A DNA stretch of 64,000 nucleotides from the NCBI RefSeq assembly GCF_002007605.1, contig NZ_CP019799.1, forward strand, positions 4,519,501 to 4,583,500. Reading direction: 5' to 3'. This DNA is from Cellvibrio sp. PSBB023 (GTDB taxonomy: Bacteria > Pseudomonadota > Gammaproteobacteria > Pseudomonadales > Cellvibrionaceae). Position 1 is the first letter of the stretch. Each line of letters begins with the position of its first letter. A program made the position numbers and the translations under genes. Under the pieces are notes generated by a model. It had not been told where the DNA came from, ran no database searches, and worked only from the letters and a program-made list of their open reading frames with translations. Below are positions 19,601 to 26,272 of this stretch, piece after piece.

Positions 19601-20461
19601 ACTGGCTGGTTGGATTTGGATAAAGACATCAAAACCACCGCCATCAGCGCCAGCCTCAAAGCTGACATGAAGGCCGAGACCATTGAGTTTGTAAAACGCA
19701 CCGTATTTGGCGGCGGCAACTATAAAGACCTGCTTACCGCCAACTACAGCTACATGACCCAGCAGATGGCCAGCCATTACGGCCTGACCTGGCCGGGTGG
19801 CAGCGGTGTACAGCGAGTGGATTACACCGGCGTCAATGCCGAGCGCCGTGGGGTATTGGGTCATGCCGGTATTCTGGCTATCCAATCCGCCTCGGAGAAA
19901 ACCCATCCGGTGAAACGCGGCTTGTTTGTGCGTCGCAACCTCCTGTGTCAGGACTTCCCGCCACCACCGGTGGGTGCAGAGTTAAAACCGCAGGAAGATC
20001 CAAGCCTCACTGTGCGCGAACGTTTTGAAGCCGCGCATTTAAAAGAGGGTTGCGAGTCCTGCCATCAATACATCGACGGCATAGGTTTTGGCTTGGAGAA
20101 CTATAACGCCCTCGGCTTGTACGTCACCACCGAAACCACGGACAACGGTCTGGTAAAAGCCATCAATTCACTGGGTGAAATTGGCAGCTTGAATTCGGCG
20201 GAGACTTATTTATCCGAGTCCGAACCTGTGACCTTGTATCACGGCATGGATGAGCTAACCGATTTGCTCGCACAAAGCCCTAATGCCCAAGCCTGTTACG
20301 CGCGCCAGTGGTATCGCTACACCCGTGGCCAACTGGAAGAGGCGAGCGACAGCTGTACCTTGCAAGTCTTTGGTCGTGAATTCAAAACCGCCGCCAACGC
20401 TAACCTGTTGGACTTGATGGTGGAATTCACCCAAACCAAAAACTACATTTTGCGCAAATAA
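13661..20461 (+). CDS. Giant secreted CBM/PQQ-type sugar dehydrogenase/cytochrome c/DUF1592 fusion protein
   Basis: A 2266-residue protein with an export signal (about 1-35). Order seen: an N-terminal carbohydrate-binding-like region (36-117); CBM26-like starch-binding modules at about 125-226 and 262-361, separated by Ser-rich linkers; a third at about 411-503; a PKD/Ig-like domain (506-588); a glucose/sorbosone-dehydrogenase-type PQQ beta-propeller (about 593-1013); a haem region with CGGCH at 1158 and CAHCH at 1237; two BIG2-like domains (about 1313-1490); a fourth CBM26-like module (about 1496-1590); and CVGCH at 1698. From about 1780 come DUF1587 (EYNNSVRDLLGL), DUF1595 (GKRAFRRPL), DUF1592, DUF1588 (with CESCH at 2131) and DUF1585. 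Likely an extracellular or periplasmic carbohydrate-binding redox enzyme; substrate and electron acceptor are not known. The DUF1552 gene follows after 17 bases. Confidence 0.85.
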   Translation: MRKLPTRFAGGGWSTLWSSMLCLLLLGYSHVSLAQWNNAYFRGTPNDWVASAMTKNTATGLWETRQSFAGTNPRFKITRYTDNWTDAYPAQDFLIASAGDYHIAFNETSKAISAVKLAATVSGTSICFNNPGNFANPAIYFWAPTPAATMTNLPAWPGRAMTKVGNYYCYDLAIHLVNGALPATLSIIFSNNGANQTANLTFNGAGTGAGCYENAVWKSLPQCGFYLSGAAASSSVASSAAVSSVVPSSVASSSVAAQSVSANSICFNNPANYANPSIYFWNPAPAGAITALPAWPGKSMTKRGLFYCYDFSAELASGVMPTSLDVIFNNTGAPQSANLKFTGAGCYENTAWKTLAQCGFTTVAVSSSTPASSSVAPASSSSAPQSSTSVSSSASVASSTPSSTAANTTTVYFKNTANWASVNVHFFNAVPARTGSVWPGPAMVRLANAPTIYSYQFTGALTSAGMVFSANGNPKTGDLNVVAPNTCYDFGTASWKTPTACGVPAALVANAGVDRKANVNSRQALSAAASTGDYTTASWTSTAWAGALVGKQVVTPPLTSLGNHTVTLTLTAADGSTATDTLVINVVAATQGLPERPQLAAPLGFPITGTVSSGKYRFVNAFPALESYFFSPVMVTNDGANDLVYVVDKEGAIYVFPNKESVVPVEVRKLLDIKATVLNNNESGMLSMAFDPHYASNGFIYVYYIFGESDNFYPRTDGIVGGKTGDAIIERWTVDNPANPASAGSKVELLRIPQPGEDHKGGMMQFHPTEGYLYVGIGEGGYGHSAFPLNPQPSDAYQRRHNNSAQDPTTLRGKFIRIQPLATPVNGKYYSVPADNPFVGQAGYLPEIWSMGHRNPWRWAFDTDAPYTLWETEIGQDTDLAYEEVNIITKGQNYGWPVCEGTRNRGALGGAASKNCLTDYVPPREGYGRTSGVSIIGGFVYRGTQLPALNGSFIFGDYVTKRLWSVSNDGQAKKLISEAFPYYISSIGKDLQKNLLISSHGRELGGPSSIFKVVDDDVATAQIPTKLSTTGLFADLANLIPAHGVIEYSLNTSGWFDGGKMRHFIALPNSSKAGFDPTALWDLPVGAVVVKHLAVASASNANKPFTTSVLFRQETGWQAANYLWNSAGSDADLVTESSVVPDGGLASVTRKVETGSTCGGCHKTAEGQLTPLALHSRQLNGNFNYQGVIANQLTVLNSIGLFSSAIGNASSYERFAAPTDSSASLTERAKAYLDTNCAHCHAGTSGGMDLRFDTALEAMKLVNQSNRVIPGIPANSNLYKYQTGSGMRMPFGSTETNAQAETLFRNWINALGVDVVQTGITLSATKASAEVNEVIGLSVAMLYSNSTQLPAVGDVSWSSSNPAVISTSGKTGAAINLTALSTGTVTITASNGGYSNSITLEVVPPSNPITALTIVGRANVRLLAGEKHQLALVATAANGLQGMTSRVIWTSSNPQVATVSASGLVTAGTAAGTTTIAALYGDLSTSYTVTGLGQGQYVYVKKPATWGSVSAYAWTNQNGVETARTGPWPGTALTEPATAYGAGWLRLVIPASWANSSGFTNIIFSNNGANQTANLTLTQAQPRWYDMGWLAAEPAAAAVEAGTQIQVGNGTASIGASGNLSGKLFVPGTLLDINANPAGPGMQFVHWEGTGAAYLLDANSANTQMVVGNALSLTLLAVFDAVTDQHQAARGHYQSQGCVGCHGSDGLTGDYKLTNQALAGRYNLQSLADYIATNMPKGSAGSCTGSCATSIASMILADALLPPAGVCDADSLDDLIPQDRSFRLLSTLEYNNSVRDLLGLTTNIDVTTGRIPADLPVNGFKTNANTVFTNDYAKGYVLAAETAAGMVTNLYSLTPGCNNVTCFVQNFGKRAFRRPLSSAEVTKLVTLHAAQGDLALLTAILSSPSMLYRSEVGVPKGNYYELTDYEVAAMLSYTYWATTPNVALMAAADAGQLSTPEQIATTVRSMLQDPKAQIAFERFITGWLDLDKDIKTTAISASLKADMKAETIEFVKRTVFGGGNYKDLLTANYSYMTQQMASHYGLTWPGGSGVQRVDYTGVNAERRGVLGHAGILAIQSASEKTHPVKRGLFVRRNLLCQDFPPPPVGAELKPQEDPSLTVRERFEAAHLKEGCESCHQYIDGIGFGLENYNALGLYVTTETTDNGLVKAINSLGEIGSLNSAETYLSESEPVTLYHGMDELTDLLAQSPNAQACYARQWYRYTRGQLEEASDSCTLQVFGREFKTAANANLLDLMVEFTQTKNYILRK

Positions 20462-20478
20462 TTGCAGAGGACATCCGC

Positions 20479-21810
20479 ATGAATATCTTAAAAAATAAAA
20501 TGCAACGTCGCGATTTCCTCCGCACTCTTGCGAAGGCCGGTTTAACCACCGCGTTCACCAGCCAGTTTATGTTGTCGGCCAATGTGTTTGCCCAAAGCGG
20601 CGGCGCCAAACGTTTTGTGATGGTCTATTACCCCAATGGCTGTGTGCGCGACAAATGGCACTCCTACAATGTTGGCGCTTTGGGGAGCGGCAGTTTTGAT
20701 ACCAGCCCGCTGCAACATTTAAATAGCCACATCACCAACGTCGTGACCTTTAAAAATCTCAGCTATGTTGGTCACGGCGGCAGCTCCGGTCACCCGGAAG
20801 CCTGCCGCGCGGTGTTCTCCGGCGGTGTTGAATACGCCACCACGTTTGATGTAGCCATAGGTGAAGCACTGGGCGGGCGCCTCACCAAAAATATGCATGT
20901 CGGGGTGTGGTCAAGCCGTGCAAAAGGAGCGGAATACATGCCCTTTACCGATAAAAACGGCAATAAAATTCAAGTGTCCGACAACCCGCAACAAGTCTAC
21001 GACAGCCTGCTCGCCGACATAGTCGGCAGCAGCAGTGGCACACCAGACCCGGAAGCGGAACGACGCAAAAAAGTATTGGAAAGCCTGCATGAAAATCTGG
21101 ATTTATTGCAAGCCAACGCACTCAATATAAAACAACAAGGCAAATTATTAAGCCACGAAGAAGCACTGAACTATTACCAGAGCACACTCACCGGCACTTT
21201 GGATATAGGCACCGGCAGCGGATTCAGTCGCCCCGTCATCGGCATGACCGGTGTGGATGCCGATGCAGAATTAATCGCCAAAGCACAGATGCGCAATATC
21301 GCCATGGCATTTCAAGCAGACATCACCCGCACCGCCAGTTTTCAATTTATGGGCGCGCAGGATGAATCGTTAAAATTAAATTTCCCCAGCATTCGCCCCT
21401 ACATGGGCGACTACGGTTCGGGTGAAAAATTAAATTACAACGAAGTGCGCAGCCATGTGAGTTCACACAATGAATCCGCATTATTCGATTCACAAACCCG
21501 CTGGTACAATATGATGGTCTCCTACCTCATGGACGAACTCGCCGCCCGTCCAGATGTCGCCTACGGCGGCACGCTGCTGGATAACACCTTGATTCTGGTG
21601 ATGTCAGAAGTCGGTGGCGGCAACCACCAACAAGAAAACCCCGGCATTTACGTCGCAGGTGGCGCAGGCGGCGCCATCCAAAATGGCAAAGCCATCGACG
21701 CCATGAACACCGGCATGTCCAACTTATATCTGGATATCGCCAAAGCCTTTGGCTTGAACTGGGGTAGATATGGGAATAGTTATGGGGGGATTAGTGGGTT
21801 TTTGCGGTAA
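20479..21810 (+). CDS. DUF1552 family protein, Tat-exported partner of the DUF1592 protein
   Basis: A 443-residue protein with a twin-arginine-type signal (MQRRDFLRTLAKAGL, hydrophobic stretch to FAQSGG). The ATG at 20479 gives a ten-residue extension; the internal ATG at 20500 is an alternative. The family has an alkaline-phosphatase/sulfatase-like fold, and GHGGSSGHPEACRAVFSGG, VMSEVGGGNHQQENPG and a short C-terminal GISGF tail agree with DUF1552. It is nearly always next to DUF1592-type genes in planctomycetes and marine gammaproteobacteria. Function is unknown. Tat export suggests it folds, perhaps with a metal, before secretion. Confidence 0.85.
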   Translation: MNILKNKMQRRDFLRTLAKAGLTTAFTSQFMLSANVFAQSGGAKRFVMVYYPNGCVRDKWHSYNVGALGSGSFDTSPLQHLNSHITNVVTFKNLSYVGHGGSSGHPEACRAVFSGGVEYATTFDVAIGEALGGRLTKNMHVGVWSSRAKGAEYMPFTDKNGNKIQVSDNPQQVYDSLLADIVGSSSGTPDPEAERRKKVLESLHENLDLLQANALNIKQQGKLLSHEEALNYYQSTLTGTLDIGTGSGFSRPVIGMTGVDADAELIAKAQMRNIAMAFQADITRTASFQFMGAQDESLKLNFPSIRPYMGDYGSGEKLNYNEVRSHVSSHNESALFDSQTRWYNMMVSYLMDELAARPDVAYGGTLLDNTLILVMSEVGGGNHQQENPGIYVAGGAGGAIQNGKAIDAMNTGMSNLYLDIAKAFGLNWGRYGNSYGGISGFLR

Positions 21811-21832
21811 ATTTTTTCGCAAATCATCCAGC

Positions 21833-21867
21833 AAAACCCCACTTGCTGTCAGGGCGAGCGGGGTTTT
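21833..21867. terminator. Bidirectional terminator between converging genes
   Basis: An AAAACCCC arm (21833-21840) pairs with GGGGTTTT (21860-21867), with further pairs inside. It lies between the + strand DUF1552 gene and the - strand Tae4-like gene, with a T-rich run after it on the + strand (AATAAGTTTTTTAG). Confidence 0.8.
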
Positions 21868-21905
21868 AATAAGTTTTTTAGTTTGTTGTAATTACTATTT
21901 GCGAG

Positions 21906-22397
21906 TTATGAAAGTTCCCAAAACCAAATTTCTTTACAGTTAAAATAGCAGTGTGAGTTGCACATCTGAACTTTGTTATTGCTCTCTATTAAATCAATGT
22001 GTCCGCCATCATAGCCTGTTATTTTCCAAAAAAAGATAACGCCCTTTTTGGTACCAATTTTATTTGGCGCAGTTGATGTATCAGTAAAAATTTCAGGTTT
22101 ACCAAAGATTCCGGGTTGCATAAGTTGGTCAGCTAATAACTTTGCTCCTGTTTCAATGGTTCGGCCTTTGTAGGCACCTGATTTTATGCGCAGTCTTCCT
22201 TGAAAGTTAACACCTGCTTTAATGAGCGCAAGGCTCATTCTTGTGGCACAAGTATTCGCATAACCTGCATTTTGTTTTAAAAGAGAGTCAATGTCGTATC
22301 CAATCTCTTTATAAATAGCTGCTCCAGAGAGATAGTTTGAATTGCTCGGTTCTGAAGAGTGATGATGTTTTTTAAGAGCTTGATATATTGGTTTCAT
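21906..22397 (-). CDS. tae4: Tae4-like type VI secretion amidase effector
   Basis: A small NlpC/P60-like peptidoglycan amidase (163 residues) that in characterised members cleaves the D-Glu to meso-DAP bond in rival cells. The probable catalytic Cys is Cys50 in [14 protein letters not shown], and His133 lies in [11 protein letters not shown] with Asp135 close by. Cys146, Cys150 and Cys154 could form the disulfide seen in the family. No signal peptide, as expected for a T6SS cargo. The ribosome binding site AAGGA precedes the ATG. The start overlaps the stop of the immunity gene (ATGA), so the two are coupled. No T6SS structural gene is in the window. Confidence 0.88.
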   Translation of the reverse strand: MKPIYQALKKHHHSSEPSNSNYLSGAAIYKEIGYDIDSLLKQNAGYANTCATRMSLALIKAGVNFQGRLRIKSGAYKGRTIETGAKLLADQLMQPGIFGKPEIFTDTSTAPNKIGTKKGVIFFWKITGYDGGHIDLIESNNKVQMCNSHCYFNCKEIWFWELS

Positions 22398-22792
22398 TTC
22401 TCATCCTTGCATGGAAAATAATGCGATAGAGCTTCCTGTATAAGTGTTGCTGCTCTGACTTGTTGTTTTTCGATGGGTTGTTTTTTCAAATACTCAAAGA
22501 CAAATTCATTAATACTGACTGTTTTTATTTGATTGTAGCTGCACCAACTGTTCCCTTCGGTAGTATCTAGTACGCCAAGTAGATAGAGTCTTGCTGTATT
22601 TCTATCATCTGGGGACTGACTGACAAACGCCCTCAAGAAATGTTCACCGGACAAGTCAACCATGTCAGGTGTGATTGATAAGGCATTTGGCTGAGTTGCT
22701 AAGGCAGATGGGAAAGCCGTTATTGATCCGAGGCAGATTGCGCCAACAATACAAAATCCTGATAGTGTGTTGCGTTTGAAGAAAGTGCTCAC
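22394..22792 (-). CDS. tai4: Tai4/Rap1a-like amidase immunity protein
   Basis: A 132-residue periplasmic immunity protein with a signal peptide (hydrophobic [16 protein letters not shown], cleaved near ALATQ). The mature part shows the Rap1a/Tai pattern: [16 protein letters not shown], a central Cys (NSWCSYNQ), [10 protein letters not shown], and a terminal [10 protein letters not shown]. It would bind and block the Tae4-like amidase in the periplasm. It is transcribed before the effector, whose ATG overlaps its TGA. Confidence 0.85.
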   Translation of the reverse strand: MSTFFKRNTLSGFCIVGAICLGSITAFPSALATQPNALSITPDMVDLSGEHFLRAFVSQSPDDRNTARLYLLGVLDTTEGNSWCSYNQIKTVSINEFVFEYLKKQPIEKQQVRAATLIQEALSHYFPCKDEK

Positions 22793-22925
22793 TGAAAATT
22801 CTCCTTGTTAGTATAGCTAATTGAGTTATGAATCTTTTTTTATATGGTTCGATAGTTTAATTTGTCAAGGATGTAAAAATAGAGATTTGATCGATGTTTC
22901 TCTGATTTGTGTGCCAGATATTTCT

Positions 22926-23780
22926 TCAGTAAGAATCTCTCTTATTGTTAGTGATAGGGATAGTCAATTTTACCCTGTAAATATTGCCTTCTCGATATGC
23001 TTTATTCTTTTCAGGGCTCCAGTTGCTTCCTTTTACGACAATATTCTTGACTCCCATTTCTTTCAAATCATCCAAGCTGTAATCAAACCCCTTGTGTTTT
23101 TTGCTTTGATATTGCGGGATGTAATCTCCCTGTTGACCATAATAGGGAAGGTTTGGGTCTATTCCTAACATAACGAAAAAGTCCTTCTCTCTTTTTCCAA
23201 GATGTTCCAGACATTTTTTCATTGCTGTCCTTATAAAGGTTTTTCTATCCTCTTCTTGCATTGCATCCACTAGCGCATTATCCCATGGGCATGTGTCTTG
23301 ACTGGAATCACCTTTGCTGGAGTTTATATTTATACTTGCCTCATGTGACGATCGTTGGTATGTGTCGGATAAGGCGGATTCAACGTTCTCCATTAGGTTT
23401 TTTTGATTTAAACCACCATGCCAAATTAATACTGCAGATTCATCAAGATATTTGCTACCTGCGCTTAGAAATACATAATTTGCACATGCCGATGCACAAT
23501 AGTCCTTAACCCTAACGCTTATCCCAGTGTTGTGAATCCATTCCCCCATGTCTAATCCTGCTTTTCCGTCACCGCCGCTGCTTTTTATCCTGATGATAGA
23601 CGGTTTAATATTTGATGAGTTATATAGGGATTTCAGTTTATTAAAACTCCCTGCCGATATTCTTCCTTCAAAACGAAGGGTATTTTTTCGGTCTAGCCAA
23701 ACACTGTAGTCTTTTTCTGGTTCTTTAGTGCATCCACATATGAGTACTAAAAAACCTAGTAAAATATTCCTGGGCAACAT
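22926..23780 (-). CDS. ClpP-like periplasmic lipoprotein of unknown function
   Basis: A 284-residue lipoprotein: the signal ends in a lipobox-like LICGC (Cys17). A ClpP/crotonase-like core shows IRIKSSGGDGKAGLDMGEWI and CASACANYVFL, with Ser98 in the nucleophile position, and LIWHGG with His121, which could be the catalytic His. Cys95 and Cys99 flank the serine. It resembles predicted periplasmic ClpP-like proteins (COG3904 type). It is on the same strand as, and 133 bases upstream of, the Tai4-like gene, and is equally AT-rich. A role with the amidase pair is not established. Confidence 0.65.
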   Translation of the reverse strand: MLPRNILLGFLVLICGCTKEPEKDYSVWLDRKNTLRFEGRISAGSFNKLKSLYNSSNIKPSIIRIKSSGGDGKAGLDMGEWIHNTGISVRVKDYCASACANYVFLSAGSKYLDESAVLIWHGGLNQKNLMENVESALSDTYQRSSHEASININSSKGDSSQDTCPWDNALVDAMQEEDRKTFIRTAMKKCLEHLGKREKDFFVMLGIDPNLPYYGQQGDYIPQYQSKKHKGFDYSLDDLKEMGVKNIVVKGSNWSPEKNKAYREGNIYRVKLTIPITNNKRDSY

Positions 23781-23806
23781 TTTGGCTTTCCTTTTTATAG
23801 ATAATC

Positions 23807-23831
23807 GGTTTATGGTTTATGGTTTATGGTT
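23807..23831. repeat. Short tandem repeat, GGTTTAT x 3.5
   Basis: Three full copies and a half copy of the 7-bp unit GGTTTAT in the spacer before the ClpP-like lipoprotein gene (upstream on the - strand). Such a tract could vary in copy number by slippage. Confidence 0.75.
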
Positions 23832-23854
23832 GTTCGGTTTTGTCTGTGTGAACG

Positions 23855-25201
23855 TTACAAAACCCCCGCCCCCTTAATTTCCCAATAAGCATTTGCCACA
23901 CGCACTGCTAATTCGTTAGCGGTGCAGTCGATGGCGTAGATGCCGGAGGAGGTTAGTTGTTGGTGGCTCTCGCTGCGCTCGTGTAAAAATTGTTGTACGC
24001 CGGCGTAGTGCAGGGCGTCATCAAAATCGCGGACGGGGGTGTCGGCGAGTTTGTCTAGGATGTGTTCGCGGATGTTCACTACCATGACCAAGTGGCGTTT
24101 CTTCAGCAGGTTTACCGCGAGTAATAATTCGTTATTGTCTTCGTCGCGGGAGTTGGTGACGAGAATTACCAGTGAGCGTTTAGGTTGCAGAATGGCGAGT
24201 TTTTCGGCGGCGGTGATGTAATCTGCCGTGGCTTGGGTGGCTTGCAAATCGTAAATACCATTGAGCAAGGTCTTTACACGCTCTACACCTTTTTGTGGTG
24301 GAATCCAGCGGTGTTTTTGATTGCCTTCACTGCCAAAGCTGAGCAGGCTGACATTATCGCCCTGACGCAATGCAATATAGCTGACGAGTAGCATGGCATT
24401 GAGTGCGTGGTCGAAATGGCTGAGTTCGTCGTCTTTGGCACGCATACGGCGGCCGCTGTCGATCATTAATACTATTTGTTGATCGCGTTCGTCTTGATAA
24501 TCCCGTGCCATTAATTTTTGGCGGCGCGCGGTAGCTTTCCAATCCAATTGACGCAAGCTGTCGCCTTGGCGATAGTCGCGCAGTTGATGAAACTCCATAC
24601 CTTCACCGCGACGCTGGCGTTTTTTAATGCCCATTTGGCTGGTGTGATTTTCGGTGGCGAGAATCGCGTAATTCGCAATGGCGACAAAATCCGGGTAGAC
24701 CTTGATGGGAGTTATTTCTCCCGTCCAGTAGCGAATCGCCCAGAAGCCGAGCGGGCTATAAAACTCCACCTGCGTTTGGTTAATTTTTTCGGCACCGCGC
24801 ACCAGCGGGCGCAATTGGTATTCGCTGCGGCTATGGTGATTGGGTTGCAAATCAATAGTGAGTGGCAGATTGTCGTAGTCAGCACTGCCGGGGACTCCAT
24901 CAAAAATACTAATCTGCGTCGGCTGGGCGAAATTGTGCTTAATGCGTAGCTTTACCGGTGCCCACTTATCAACGGCGAGGTTGCCTGCGACTTCGCGTGT
25001 TATTTCTACCGGCGGCAAGCGACGCGACAACATAAAATCCAGCAGCGCAATAGTTATCAGCCCGCCAAACAGTACAGCGGGTAAATAATCAGCCAGCCCC
25101 GTATTAAAATAACTTTTGCTGACGGCGTTAATAAAAACCGCTGCACTCAATAGTGCAAACGCGGTAATCAATCGTGAGCTGGGAGTCCATTTTCTGCGCA
25201 T
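23855..25201 (-). CDS. DUF58 domain protein (VWA-like partner of MoxR)
   Basis: A 448-residue protein with two N-terminal membrane helices (about 10-60), a beta-rich middle part, and the DUF58 signature GEGMEFHQLRDYRQGDSLRQLDWKATARRQ. A von Willebrand A-like fold follows with a MIDAS-like DSGRRMRAK. It is the last gene of the RDD-SpoIIM-DUF4129-DUF4350-MoxR-DUF58 operon, three bases after the MoxR gene. MoxR/VWA pairs generally act as chaperone-like assembly systems for metalloenzymes or envelope complexes. The specific client here is unknown. Confidence 0.9.
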   Translation of the reverse strand: MRRKWTPSSRLITAFALLSAAVFINAVSKSYFNTGLADYLPAVLFGGLITIALLDFMLSRRLPPVEITREVAGNLAVDKWAPVKLRIKHNFAQPTQISIFDGVPGSADYDNLPLTIDLQPNHHSRSEYQLRPLVRGAEKINQTQVEFYSPLGFWAIRYWTGEITPIKVYPDFVAIANYAILATENHTSQMGIKKRQRRGEGMEFHQLRDYRQGDSLRQLDWKATARRQKLMARDYQDERDQQIVLMIDSGRRMRAKDDELSHFDHALNAMLLVSYIALRQGDNVSLLSFGSEGNQKHRWIPPQKGVERVKTLLNGIYDLQATQATADYITAAEKLAILQPKRSLVILVTNSRDEDNNELLLAVNLLKKRHLVMVVNIREHILDKLADTPVRDFDDALHYAGVQQFLHERSESHQQLTSSGIYAIDCTANELAVRVANAYWEIKGAGVL

Positions 25202-25204
25202 AAA

Positions 25205-26272
25205 TCAATCTCGCGGTGCATCAACCTGCAATAAAATATTGTGCAATATCCGCTCGGCGGCTATGCCTTCAATCGCCAATTCCGGTGATAACAAAATACG
25301 GTGGCGCAGGGCGGGAATAAACATTTTTTTCACGTCGTCGGGTGTGACGAAGGTGTTGTTGCTGATTAATGCGTAGGCGCGCGCGGCGGCGAGTAACGCG
25401 ATACAGGCGCGTGGGCCAGCGCCGCGAGCAATGCCGGACCAACTGCGGGTGGCGCGTACCAGTTTTACTACGTACTGCAAGATTTGTTCGTCCACCGTAA
25501 TTTGCTCGGCGATTTTTTGCAGGTTTAATACATGTGCCGGTTTTAACAGGGTGCGAATATGTTCCAGACCAAAACCGCCTTGCGCTTGCGAGCTGACTTG
25601 GCGCAGCATTAACTGTTCATCGTTTTCGCTCGGGTAATCGATAATCACCTTCAACATAAAACGATCCAGCTCTGCCTCGGGCAGCGGGTAAGTGCCTTCC
25701 TGTTCAACCGGGTTTTGGGTGGCTAATACCATAAATGGTTCGCCGGTTTTAAAGGATTGCCCTTCAATGGTAATTTGTCCTTCCTGCATAACTTCCAGCA
25801 GTGCCGCCTGGGTTTTGGCCGGGGCGCGGTTAATTTCATCGGCGAGTAATAAATTGGTAAAGGCCGGGCCTTTGCGAATTTCAAATTCCTGTTTGGCCAT
25901 ATTGAACATGGCATGACCCGTGACATCACTGGGCATTAAGTCCGGGGTGAACTGAACGCGCGAAAATTGCCCGCCAAAACATTTTGCCAGGCTGCGCACC
26001 AGCAGAGTTTTTCCCAGCCCGGGAACGCCTTCAATTAATACGTGGCCGCGCGCGATAAGCGCAATTAATACCTGTTCGATAATGGCGTCCTGACCGATTA
26101 ATACGCGTTTTATTTCGTTTAATAAATTATTGGCCAGCGCGCTCGCTTGCTGCAAACGCTGCTGCAGGTTTTCATCGGCACTTGTTGCTGGATTGGTGGT
26201 GATATCTTGCGTATGTTCAGCATTTTGTAAATTGATATCGACGCTTTCACTGCTGTGGATTGACTCGGTCAT
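25205..26272 (-). CDS. MoxR-family AAA+ ATPase
   Basis: A 355-residue AAA+ ATPase. The start is set at MTESIHSSE (26272), because the longer frame runs into the upstream gene and has no family character. Walker A is GVPGLGKTLL, Walker B LLADEINRAPAKTQAALLEVM, sensor 1 VLATQNP, and an Arg-rich C-terminal lid contains GAGPRACIALLAAARAYA. Its ATG overlaps the stop of the DUF4350 gene (ATGA). Cytoplasmic partner of the DUF58 protein. Confidence 0.94.
   Translation of the reverse strand: MTESIHSSESVDINLQNAEHTQDITTNPATSADENLQQRLQQASALANNLLNEIKRVLIGQDAIIEQVLIALIARGHVLIEGVPGLGKTLLVRSLAKCFGGQFSRVQFTPDLMPSDVTGHAMFNMAKQEFEIRKGPAFTNLLLADEINRAPAKTQAALLEVMQEGQITIEGQSFKTGEPFMVLATQNPVEQEGTYPLPEAELDRFMLKVIIDYPSENDEQLMLRQVSSQAQGGFGLEHIRTLLKPAHVLNLQKIAEQITVDEQILQYVVKLVRATRSWSGIARGAGPRACIALLAAARAYALISNNTFVTPDDVKKMFIPALRHRILLSPELAIEGIAAERILHNILLQVDAPRD

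Noticed and set aside
22821..23168. 115-codon + strand frame overlapping the ClpP-like lipoprotein gene
   Set aside because: Hydrophobic but antisense to a gene with a lipobox and ClpP-like motifs; no ribosome binding site seen.
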